The notes under the pieces are model-generated. The model saw nothing but the letters and a program-made list of their open reading frames with translations. It made no database searches and had not been told where the DNA came from. This document shows positions 23,264-33,898 of a DNA stretch of 64,000 nt, piece by piece. Positions within the stretch are counted from its first letter, which is position 1; every line of letters begins with the position of its first letter. Both the position numbers and the translations under genes were made by a program. Source of the stretch: Dioszegia crocea (lineage: Eukaryota; Basidiomycota; Tremellomycetes; Tremellales; Bulleribasidiaceae); the NCBI GenBank assembly GCA_001600615.1, contig BCKK01000004.1, positions 1,871,893-1,935,892 on the forward strand, given 5' to 3'.

Positions 23264-25953
23264 ATGGCGCCGTCAAATCGGGTCTTGCTCGTTTCTTTCG
23301 GCCTCAACTTCCTCCTTGCCCTTCATCTATACTCGTCAAGAGGAGCAAGCAGCACCTCTGCACTCCGTTCAGATCATGAAGATAGTAGAGCAGAGCTAGC
23401 GTACTCTGGAGATCTGTCAGAGAGGGGGAATGGAGGTGCAGGATGTACGATGTGCGGTGTCGCACCTGATCTGTGTGATGAAGTCGGGTGAGTCCTTTGG
23501 CTTCCAAGTTGGCGGAAAGTTGGGCTACATTATGCTGATACTCCTAAGTGCAGATCTTCTAGAGACAGCGGTAGCTTTCGGCGGTACCAACGATCGACTC
23601 AGAAGGCTACTTGCCAAAATCCAATCTGGACAGCCATTCTCAATGGGCGTAGTTGGTGGTTCAGGCAAGTCTCTCACATACTTCATAACTCTACTCAGAA
23701 AGCTGATTCACACAGTCTCTCAAGGCACAGGTTTCAAGTGGGGTGACGACAATGATCACCCACGAGAACCATGGTATCGACCCACAAACCTCCATCGGAT
23801 CATATTCGAACATCTCCACGCCCTCTCCCCACTCTCTGCGTCCGACGCAATTCCATTCGATATAGAAGCTACAGGTCCGAGTGGCGCTGCATCAGGTGTA
23901 AAGGCGGTGTTTGATGTTCCGGGCAAGAAGGAGGGCAAGAATACATTGGTTAATGGGGCGCAGGGCGGGACGGGGAGTGGATACTTTGCGTATTGCTGGG
24001 GTGAACATTTGGAGCAGGATGTGGATCTGTTCGTTATTGAGCTGGGTGAGTTGGTTTTTCGGTGACTAAGATCTGCTGCTAGGTTTGATTGAGATGGAAG
24101 TCAGGCTGACGTCCGATAGCCATCAATGATGAACCGTAAGTCTAACTTTCACCTCGTCATAATCCATCTACCCTTCCTAAACCGTCTCTCCCCCATGTCA
24201 TCCACACTCCGCCTCCCTTATCTCCATCAAACCCTCACTGATCCTATTTCACCCCACCCTCTCGTCAACCAAGGCCACACAAAAGCTAAATGCCACAGCC
24301 TGCTGAAGAATCTCGAGTCATACGAGCTACTCGTCAGGTCATTACTGGATCAACCCCACAAACCGGCCGTAATCAACGTCGAGTGAGTTTAACATGTTCT
24401 CGAAATCTACTCTGGACGAAGCTGACACCCTATCAGAGTCTTTGCACTCTTATTTGAAACGATCGGATTTGGTGGAGATCTGGTACGTTGTCTCTTCCTC
24501 TCTTCCTCTCCTCTTCTTCCCCCTCCCTCACATTCCGCACCAAGTCCGACTCCACCTCAGGCAGGCGAATGACATCGCCCGTCGTATCCAAAACTTACCC
24601 TACAGCATAAAGGCATCAACCAATTCTACAACATACCCTCCATATCCGTCCGGAATCCATTCTTACCGCAGGTCATGGCCGATTTCTCACAGACGGAGAT
24701 GTTCTTTCAGCGCAATAAGGGCAAGAAGGGGGATGCTGAAGGATTAGACTTGAGACATGTGAGTTTATGCCTCGGAGGTATGGGCAAGCGAGGTCGTACG
24801 GAAGGGGGATCATTGAGGTTTCATGCCCAGTCGAGCCCTATTGGCTTGTCACATCGCTTCTCCTGCCTGTCAATTCGGGTCTGATCCCGGATCGAAGCGT
24901 TCAACAGCTGACATACCAGCTAAGTCCGTACGGACATCAAAAAACTGGCGACCTCGTGAATGCCTATATCGACATGCAGCTCTGCGAGATGGAACGGCAC
25001 TCCCCACTCCAGCCTGGGGAGATGGGGATCAAGCACATCGAGGCGAAATATCCAGTGATGGATATACCTAAAGTAAGTCTTAGCGTTCCCTGCTGCTCCT
25101 CTTTCCGCCATTCCCGGTCTTTGCCTCAGGGAGATCTGGGTTGAGCCTCGCCCGTTATTTGGAAATCATGACGACGTCTCGGCTTGCGCTGATCTCCAGA
25201 TGCGCCTTAATCAGCAATATCACCCAAACAACATCGTACCCAAACTCCAACCTCAATGTTACTCTATGAAATCCACAAAGCACAAGCTGGAACCATTGAA
25301 GCAAGAAGGATGGTGAGTTTTGCCCTGTCCACCAGACCATGTTTCATTCCCTTTCGGCTATGACCCTTACACGTGCCCCTGGCCCTTGCTGATGACATTC
25401 AGGAGAACATGGTCACACGGCGAAAAGCACTACCTCATCAGTACCCAACCAGGATCCACAATCTCCTTCGCCTTCTCCTCAGCTCTTGGCGAAGTTCAAC
25501 TTCATTATCTCCGAAGTAAGATCTTTGGATTGGGGAATCTGTGGTGCTGGGTAGACGACGATAAGGATTCGGGAGAGAGGATTGAGGCATACTGGAAACA
25601 AAACTTCAATATCGCTCAGTGAGTCTTACGGCTACTCTCCTCCTGCACCAACTCGGCGTTGTCATCGAGCTTGGCGTTGTCATCGAGCTTCGCGGACGGT
25701 CGTGCTCTGGAGATCTTCCTTGACGCTTCGTGGGCGGATATTGCCATACCATAGGCAGGAGCTGATACTCCAGATCAACAAGCTTCTCGGGTTTCAAACC
25801 GGGTCAACATATCCTACACTGCGAGAATGAGGTGCATACTGCCGATCCGGGCGGAGGACACGAATTTAGGATTATATCTTTGACGAGGTGAGTTCTGCTC
25901 GATACTAGGAGGACAATATCATGTGGGCTGAAGCTGACGTTCGCAGTATCTAG
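23264..25953 (+). CDS. SGNH/GDSL-hydrolase-like protein with N-terminal membrane anchor
   Basis: The start MAPSNRVLLVSFGLNFLL is a signal anchor (residues 6-24), followed by a CTMCGVAPDLC segment. A multi-exon catalytic region follows: MGVVGGSVSQGTGF, assembled across an intron, is the nucleophile block (GGS); then HRIIFEHLHAL, VNGAQGGTGSGYFAYCWGEH and the VIELAINDEP block. The C-terminal half contains the YWLVTSLLLPVN stretch and a beta-rich domain ending HEFRIISLTSI. The final stop (25951-25953) follows a short last exon. About a dozen introns are present; the one at about 25620-25769 is unusually long and its limits are uncertain. Related proteins in fungi and algae are annotated as SGNH hydrolases, presumed esterases or acetyl-transfer enzymes in the secretory pathway. 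Substrate unknown. Confidence 0.7.
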
Positions 25954-26279
25954 AAGTTAGTAGATCACGAAGCTATGGGGTCTGCGACTCCGCCGTGTCT
26001 GGGTAGAAGCCACACTGTGCATACTATAGATTCTGCCGTCTGTCAAAAGAGGGAGCTGAGTCTTTTCATGGGTGTCAGTGCTGACTTCGACTAACCCCTT
26101 TGACTTACTGGAATCAATGTGTAGAGTCCTGCCCCGAGGCGAAGGCCAGGTGGAGTCCTCAAGAACAGTCTCAAACTACTATTGCTACATGCTTTCCGTC
26201 CGATGTGCGACTAACTCTAGGCACCGATTTAACTACTCCTACAGCACCGCTCAGCTCTCCCAGACATCCACCAACCCCT
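25954..26279. other. Convergent 3' spacer
   Basis: The spacer is 326 bp between the stop of the SGNH-like gene (+) and the end of the pRiA4b ORF-3-like gene (-). No gene was seen. Confidence 0.4.
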
Positions 26280-27257
26280 TCAACCCCACATTGTCTGCGC
26301 CACCTCCTCAAAGGCCTCATTCGCAACTTTGACATCAAAGAACTCCAGCCTCTTCTTCCCCTTTAGGCCTTTCGGATCCCCATTCAGACATTCAGTCTCA
26401 TACCACTCTCTCAACTCCGCTCCCTCGCTATCCTTCTTGTTGCCTTTCACTTTATACGCATCCTTCAACTCGTCCCAGCCTGGATACGACCCACAGTCCT
26501 CTGCGACCCCATGTCCCGACCCACCCATCACCTTCGGTACCACCCCCTTCGCCGTCTTCACATCCCCCGTACTACTCCTCTTCTTCCCCTTGGGCTTCAA
26601 AACACTCTCCGCCCATCCCTTCTCCGACACCTCTTCCTCCCCCACCCGCTTCTCAACCATAATCACATGCTCCCATGTATCACCCAAATCATACTCCTAA
26701 CACAAAATATGTTTATTCTTTTCGAACTCATACTTCTTCTCCAGTTCAAGGAGCGTAGTATCAGGGTCTACCCCATGATTCATACCCTTACTAACATCGT
26801 ACAAATCTTCAATATCGGGCTCATCGACCGTACGTCCCATTTTCGCCATGGGGATTTTAAAACCCTCGGGATTGGCCTCAGAGACCAAAGGTTCTGAATG
26901 CCCCTCGACGCCCTTGATCTCCCTTACGGTCCAGTTATGCTGGTGCGCCATCGCCCAGCCAAAAGCGGCAGTCATGAGGTATTGGAGTTGCTCGACTGTG
27001 ATGGAAGGGGGAACGAGCAGTTGACGATAGATTTCAGGATCGTATATCTCAATCATACGGGTGTGGAGGAGAAACCAGTCGGTCTCTCGCGAGGTGGGCG
27101 GGGTTCGGGCGGGGCGATATTTGAGCTTGTGGCGGGAGGAGGGAGTGGGGAGGTGGAGGTTGCTGTAGGGGAAGGGGAGGTAGGGAGAGCGCCTGATGCG
27201 TTGGATTTCTTCCTGGGTGGCATTTTGGAATGTGTAGGTATGGGAAGATATGGGCAA
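26280..27257 (-). pseudogene. pRiA4b ORF-3-like (IS1096 TnpR passenger family) gene with in-frame stop
   Basis: The N-terminal part MPISSHTYTFQNATQEEI includes MIEIYDPEIYRQLLVPPSIT and TVEQLQYLMTAAFGWAMAHQ, the family's hallmark strand-helix pattern. The frame stops at TAG (26699-26697), immediately before EYDLGDTWEHVIMVEK. It then continues in the same frame to 26280 with a family-like AEDCGSYPGWDEL. The family pattern is Y-x-Y-D-x-G-D-x-W-x-H, so the TAG sits where an aromatic residue is expected and one base change from TAT or TAC would explain it. No phase-correct intron removes it (a 37-nt GTATGA...TTAG candidate shifts the frame). Joined, the coding region would be 325 codons. Either a recent pseudogene, a sequencing error or a read-through stop. 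Function of the family in fungi is unknown. Confidence 0.75.
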
Positions 27258-27393
27258 GTCGATAATGTGGATAGGGTGGGAGACTATGGGTTAGTATTGG
27301 TATGGAGCGCTGTCTCATACACAGTGGACAGTTGACCAAACCTCAAATTCACGGAGGCAGATGACGTCGAAATCAAGGCGACGACGCGACGCG

Positions 27394-27430
27394 ACGCGTT
27401 TTGACGCGACACGCGTCATACCTTACGCGT
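27394..27430. promoter_or_regulatory. Cluster of three ACGCGT (MCB-like) boxes
   Basis: ACGCGT occurs at 27394-27399, 27411-27416 and 27425-27430, embedded in a run of CGACG/CGCGA repeats beginning near 27377. It lies about 140-170 bp upstream of the start at 27257 (-). In fungi clustered ACGCGT boxes are bound by MBF (Mbp1/Swi6) and drive G1/S expression; that role here is inferred. Confidence 0.4.
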
Positions 27431-27563
27431 CGAGGCGCTCCACCCAATCACTTGTAGAGTCTCGATGAGTACACCTAGGCACCTCAACTCATATGCGACT
27501 CTGCAAGATGTACAGTATACACCTAAAGAGAACCTAGAATCTAAATGAACCAAACTAAACTCT

Positions 27564-30500
27564 CTACTCCACTGTCAAGCGCAACGTCTTAATCTCGAAC
27601 CCCCGCATCTCTAGGCCAATCTCATACCCCCCATCCTTCTCCGTAACCTCGCACTGCGCCTCTGCACCCTCCAGAGCATCCTCAAGTACATTGGCATACT
27701 CCGCCTTCTTAACCTTGAACCCAGAACTATCCGTCAGTCAGATCCCTCTACGCCACCTCTTCGCCAAGACTTACACTTTCAATACACCCCTTGCTTTCCC
27801 ACCTTTGCCCTCGTACAATCGCAGAATGACAGCCTTGGACCCGTCCTTATCATCCTCGGCCCTCTTGATAGTCTCCACGACGATACCTGAGCTCTTATCG
27901 GAGACAGTAATAGACGGAAGGGAGATTGATACGGGCAGTACTAGACTATCAGCTCAACATCAGGGGTGCCACTAACTTTGGACATGGTTGTTGAATCGTA
28001 GAGCCTGCTGGACAATATCACTCTCTGCCAAATGGTTGGCATGTGGCAAGATGGCAAATGCCATGTGGTGTTTACCCTGATCGGCCGTTGGGTCAGGCGA
28101 AGCAGGCGCTCGGACGAGAGACAATCTGACATCAGCACAGTCTGACGATGGGACATACCGCATAGTGTTGCCCTCAACGGCATAGCCGTACTTGTCCCGA
28201 CAGGCAATTGCCACACCGTAACCTGCCTCGCTCAGATCCGCAAAGCCGTGAGCGCAGACTTCGAATTTGGCCTGGTCGAGAGTGGTATTTCGGTGAGTGG
28301 GGCGTTCAATTAGGCCGAACTGGGTACCGTATGTCGCATAGGCACTGTGGATGTCCAGGGGTAGAGCAACTGATATCAGCTGTGCCATACGCCAAACTCA
28401 CACTTCAAGAATCGGTGCGATTCGTGCCAGTCAATATCGGCAACGACGTGGATTGGTGTAGTTCGGACTGTGCTTGGGGTAGTAGCGTCCAGGGAGATCT
28501 TAAATCAGCCCAAGCAAGATAGATAGACTCACAGTCAATGTTCCGGAAGACTTTCCAAACTTGACACTAGCGACCAAACTGGACCTCAACCCATCCTCCT
28601 TAATCTCCACCTTGTCAAACTCAATCTCCTTGCCCATTTGCAAGTGGTACACCTCGACATCCCACGCATCATACCTCAATGGGTAATCCTCATAGATCAT
28701 GAAGCCGGCGGTATTGGTTCCGACACCAGGAGCGATAATCTCGCGCGAGTTGACATTGTCATAGATTGATGTGATGCGTTTAGAGGAAAGAGTGACGGTG
28801 TAGCGTTCGTTGGAGAGGGTATATGTATCGGCAGTAGATGAGGCTTTGGGTAAAGTGAGGTCAGAAGGAGATGTGATGGATCCAACACCAGAGTTGTCGG
28901 TTGTGATCCATGATAATTGACCAGGAGCAGTTTCGTACACCTGGTCTCGGGCAAGTCGGAGAGGGTCAACAATGGTAGTTTCACCGTTGTCGGATCGGAG
29001 AACATCGATAGCGCCCGCAAGAAGCTTTTCAGCTTCAGCGGTTCGTCGACCGTAAATCTCCATATTGTCGTCGACTACAGCTTTGATTGTGGTTCCAGGT
29101 AGACAATCGTGGAATTGACCAAGCATCATTTCCTGCCAAATCTCGCGAATCTCCGTTCTAGCCATCAGCCATGTCCAAGAAACGTACTCACGTTGGGTAT
29201 TGATAGTCTCCCTTGAGTGAGGCCAGAGTCGCAAAGTACTCTAAATCCCTCAAAAGGGTCTCCATATCCCTGTTACCCTTCTTGATGCACGCTTGAGTGG
29301 TGTAGGTCTTGCATCAGCTAAGCCGTGTAAGGAACTTACTCCACGATGCAGCTCGAGATACAACTCTCCTCTCCAGGTGGGCAGAGTCCGACCGCCATCG
29401 CTCTGCCGACACAAGTCGTCGAAGAACTCAATGGGACTAGCAATTTTGATAGCGGGCACTTCGGGGTTTAGACGAGCCATAGAGTCAAGTCGTTCGAGCT
29501 GACCGTTAGCAGTGTAATTACGCATGTCTCACCCTGTCAATCATAGCGGGCGTGGGTCCTCCTCCACCATCTCCATTTCCGAATAGGTACAAAGACTGAT
29601 CCGTCACGCCCAAGTTCTTGTTGTTTTGGATACCTTTGATGATGTCGCGGCTATCATCAGCCAAGCTCTATAAGACCACTCACAAGCTCGCTTGGCCGTT
29701 GTACCCGTCCACAGGAGTCATATGGGCCAAGACCTGGGTCCCGTCAATACCCGCCCAGTTGAAAGTGTTGTACGGGAAGACATTGATGTTGTTCCAGCTG
29801 ATCTGAATGTTAGCTTGACCAAAGATCAGACCTCACCTTTTGCGTAAAGAAGTAGTTCAAACCAGCAGATCGCAAAATCTGCGGGAGTTGACTAGCATAA
29901 CCGAAAGTATCAGGTAAGAATGCTTCCCTTGACACCTTGCCGAACTTCTCCTTAAAGTATCGTTGACCGTAGAGGTAGTGCCGAATGAGAGACTCGCCAG
30001 AGGGCAACATGCAATCGTGCTCGAGCCAAGCACCGCCGACGGGGTGGAATCGGCCCTTTTCGACGTATTCGGCCACTCGGGCGAACGCCTTCGGGTAGAG
30101 CGTCTCGAGCCAGTGATACTGGACAGCGGATGAGGCAGCGAACTGATGCCCTGGGAATCGGTCCATTAGGTCAACTTGGGATGTCCAACTTCGAGCAACC
30201 TAGAGTCAGCGCAACAGTGGGGGAAACTCACCTTTTGCTGAGTTTGGGTATAACGCCATAGCCACGCCGTATCAATATGGCTAACATCAGCTTGGCCTGT
30301 CGGTGTACTCACCAATGCCCAATAGCCCAGATGCCAGCCGGTCGTTCGGGGTCCGCCTTCCATACCGCTAGCTTCTTCACCTCCGCCTCGCTCATATTGC
30401 CCAGCACTTTCCACCCGATCTTCCGGCACCTAATCAACACCTCGTCAAACTCCTCCGCCGAATCTCCATCTGACCTGATGAACGCATTCATAATGTCGTC

Positions 30501-31394
30501 ACACGCCTTGAGCGCTTTCTGGCCCAGACCAGTCCCTTGAGCGGCGGGGTGCTTGGCTACCTCTGCCAGGATTCGGAAATCGGTACGGAGTGCGCGAGCG
30601 TGGGCGTTGGGCAAGATGATGTCGGCGGATAAGAGGGGGAAAGTCCGGTCAGGCTAGCTATCAGCGAGAAATAGGGTCAAAACTCACGGCAGGGTGCAAA
30701 TATCGCGAAGCGCCTAGACCAAACATCCCATTACACGATACTTCAAAGAAACAAGTGTATTTGCCCGCTTTGACCGCTTCGGCCGGGATAATGTGCTCTA
30801 CACGCCTATCTTCTTGCTCTCCTGGCATCCCATCTTTCATGGTGTTGGGACCTCCAGAGATACCTGTTATCAGCCAAGCCAGATGAGTAGACCCACCATG
30901 CAGCGGGGTACCATCTGTTGTAAACACCATCGCTTCGCACGAGGGATCAAATTCGACTATAATCAGTAATGTCAGATTTCAAACTCACAAATCAGTTCAT
31001 CTGCACCCCTGATCTCCTCCGGGATATCGAGCTCCACCTTCACCCAGTGATTGGTCCAGCTTAACCCAAACACATATCCAGTTTCAATAACTTCTCGCTC
31101 GCCCTGAGCCTGGAAGTTGTTGATGGCTTCATCAAACGACGGCTTGCCTCCGTCCGGCGCTGACCAGAGAGTCATTTTGACATGTGGACTTCCGGTATAT
31201 CGGGCTCGAGCCAGATACTTGTCGAGACGCTGCGAAGCATAGGCACCAGTGAAGAAGGTGTCGAGACGTTGATCGGTCTGTTTGTTAGCTCGCCCCTCTT
31301 CGCTCGGACCCTAAGACAAACTCACGATTTTTGTCAAGAGAGGGTGATTGACCGTCTCTGTTCTCTGAGCGTACTCTGGGTGATTACCGCACAT
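27564..31394 (-). CDS. AMS1: Class II alpha-mannosidase, GH38 (vacuolar Ams1-like)
   Basis: A multi-exon gene beginning MCGNHPEYAQRTETVNHPLL and running to ...EIKTLRLTVE at 27564, with no signal peptide, as expected for Ams1, which reaches the vacuole by the Cvt/autophagy route. Catalytic-domain hallmarks in order are the zinc motif HIDTAWLWRY, the nucleophile region FLPDTFGYASQLPQ, FNWAGIDGTQVLAH, and GQFHDCLPGT with the second zinc-ligand region. The beta-sandwich C-terminal half (SLSNER-type strands, HRFLKFALPLD, QFGLIERPTHRNTT, DLSEAGYGVAIA) is intact. Length is close to 1,050 residues, normal for the family. It trims alpha-mannose from free oligosaccharides and glycoproteins during turnover. 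It lies head-to-tail behind the deacylase gene. Exon borders were followed by frame but not all are listed. Confidence 0.9.
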
Positions 31395-31623
31395 GTTGAA
31401 CAGTGTTGGATTGATGTATAGATGAAGAAGGATGTCAGTGATATGATGGGAATACTTTTGGCTGGTCAAGTGGCGGTGGATATTCGGGAGGATTGTTCGG
31501 TGGGTTCGGGCCGGTTACCGGACCCACCCACATCAACCCACCGATATCAGATCTCTCTCCTTGTATAGATACCAACACCACTGCATGATCTATAGATACA
31601 AAGCAAGTACATGTACGCAATCA

Positions 31624-33444
31624 CTACAAGCTCCCAACTGTCCCATCCGCTCGTCTTCGCAATGTCCTTCCCGCTCGCGTTCCCAGGCACCGCCCCTCAT
31701 CCACCGCAATCTCCCCATTGACCAGCACGAACCGTATGCCCTTTGCCCGCTGCTTCGGAGCTTCAAACGTCGCCATATCTGCAATGGTTGCAGGATCGAA
31801 CAAGACGATATCTGCTGCTGATCCGACGGCGATGAGACCCCGATGCGGATAGATGCCGATGCGTTTGGCTGGGCGTGAGGTGAGATGGGCAATCATCTTG
31901 GGGATGGATAGGAGTTTCAAATCTCGGGCGTAGTGAGCGAGGAATCGAGGGAATGTACCGTATGCCTAAATGTCAGCTCTAAGCTAAGCTTGTACTCACC
32001 CTTGGATGTGTGTTTTGTCCGTGCAAGATCGCATCACTGCCCGAGCAGTGCTTCTCATCCATCATCATCGCCCGCACATTCTCCTCGTTCCCGATGTGCA
32101 TGAGTATGCTGGTGGAAAGCCGATCCTTGATCAAGATATCAAAGAAGACTTGGATGGGTGGGACCTTGAGAGCAGTTGCGATTTGCTGAACCGTGCGGCC
32201 CGGGTAAGACTTGAGAGCGGGATGGGAGCTTGATCCGATCTTGGATCAGCTTGGTCACAGCAGTACTCACTTGGATCACTCCCCAATTGGTCGGTATACC
32301 ATGACCACCATCACATCCTTCCACTTCCACCGCCACCCTTATCTTCTCCCTCAGCATCGCGTCGTCCAGCCTCGCCAGGGTTTCCTCTGGACCGCCGGAT
32401 GATGCCCAGCTGGGCAGAAGTGAGGCCAAAGTCGTACAGCCTGGAAGGTAGGGATAGGTGTCGAGGGTGATATCGCAGCCCTCCGTCCGGGCTTTGTTAA
32501 TGCGCGCCAGCAGCTCCGGCGCTCGACCAGAGTTGTCGGGGAAGTTGAGAGTGGCATGGGTGAGATCTAGGAGTTAGCCGGGATCTTTAGTGTCAACTTA
32601 CGAACTGGGCATCCCGTCGTTCTTGATAGATCCAACATCTCGTCGTAGCTCTCCATCGCCTTGAAACCATAGCTTCGATGATGAGGGGCATAGTACGCGC
32701 CGGGGAACTCATCGTTGAGGACTTTGCACAAGACAGCCAATTCAGAGTTCGACGCGTACATTCCCGGAGTATAGGTCAAGCCACTATCATCAGCTCCATC
32801 CATCGCTATACTCACCTGCTCATCCCTACCGCACCCTCCTGCATTGCCTGCCTCAACAGAGTGACCTGATCCCTGATCTCAGACTCCGAAGCGACAGTCT
32901 TCCTCGGCCCGCACGCCAACAGCCTCAGATTCCCCTGCGGCACCAATACCGCCACATTCGTCGCTGTCCGATTCCTCTCCAGACAGTCCAGATACCCTCC
33001 GAGAGACTCCCACTCAAACATCCCAACTCCAGCTAGAGAGGTGCGACATTCCTCGTCAGTCGGATTGCCATTCCAACCCGCGATTTGCTCCCGGATAGCT
33101 TTGAGCTCCTGGGGATGGCGAGTGGGGTAGTAGGATATGCCATCTTGGCCGACCACTTCAGTCTGGGGTCAGTTAGGTATAGGTGGAGGACTCACTGTAC
33201 ATCCCTGACTAATCTTTGCCTGGTGTTCCGGATGAGTCAAGAGGTAGAGGTCCGAATGTGCGTGCATGTCGATGAAACCCGGACAGAGTATGTGGCCCCT
33301 CGCGTCGATTTCCCGCGCATTCACCACCTGGATGTTCTGCCCAATCTTCGAGATGATACCGTCTGATATGAGGACATCTGCGGTATAGGGCGTGGGGTCG
33401 TCATCGCCATTGACGACAGTAGCGGAGCGGAAGAGGATAGACAT
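31624..33444 (-). CDS. N-acyl-D-amino-acid deacylase (D-aminoacylase), amidohydrolase family
   Basis: It starts MSILFRSATVVNGDDDPTPY and ends RADGTVGSL. The N-terminal beta-domain is followed by the metal-binding GFIDMHAHSDL (HxH) motif. Further family segments are VVGQDGISYYP, CRTSLAGVGMFEWESLGGYL, GAVGMSSGLTYTPGMYAS, HHRSYGFKAMESYDEML, SDAILHGQNTHPRAYGTF and, near the end, RIGIYPHRGLIAVGSAADIV, the usual PGxxADIVxFDP-type return of the beta-domain. Split by several short introns. It should hydrolyse N-acylated D-amino acids to D-amino acid plus carboxylate in the cytosol. It is divergent from the permease at 33899 with 454 bp between, which suggests coordinated uptake and breakdown of a shared substrate; that link is inference. 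Confidence 0.87.
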
Positions 33445-33898
33445 GGCTTGCGATGAGGGATGGTGGCTTCTCTTTCCCGTATTGATCGTTTTATTCACAG
33501 GGGTTTCTGGCCAGTATCTGGAGGAGAGGTTGAGCCAAGGTCGGACGCCATGTGTTTGGACAGGAGAGATGCATGAATGAGTAGAGTCGAGCGGAACGGG
33601 ATTAGACCGAAAGTGGGGAAGAAGCCGCTCCCCCCACTTTTGGGTTGGTGTACGTAAAGCGCTAAGACCCTCTCGCCTTACCCCTTGCCCGGACTTTGCT
33701 TATCTCCTCATGGCGCATAACCGAGCTCTAGTCCTACGAGTCCAGCGGTATATCTCGGCTGTGTCCTTATCATGTGCTCGTCACATCCGACGATGAGGTT
33801 GATAAGCAACCGCGAGTGGGGGAGGGTGGGGGATGTGAATGCGGTATAAAGAATGACCTTCCCCAACGGTTGATATACCTCATCGCCCACTAGCCAAG
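33445..33898. promoter_or_regulatory. Divergent promoter of deacylase and permease genes
   Basis: The two start codons are 454 bp apart and point away from each other. A TATAAA box at 33845-33850 sits 49 bp upstream of the permease ATG. No TATA box is obvious for the deacylase side. Confidence 0.5.

Noticed and set aside
25655..25690. Perfect 18-bp tandem duplication (GGCGTTGTCATCGAGCTT twice)
   Set aside because: It probably falls in an intron of the SGNH-like gene; a single short duplication of this kind is not evidence for anything more.
26697..26736. 37-nt intron candidate (GTATGA...TTAG) that would remove the TAG in the pRiA4b ORF-3-like gene
   Set aside because: Length is not a multiple of three; the joined frame leaves the conserved EYDLGDTW reading frame and terminates.
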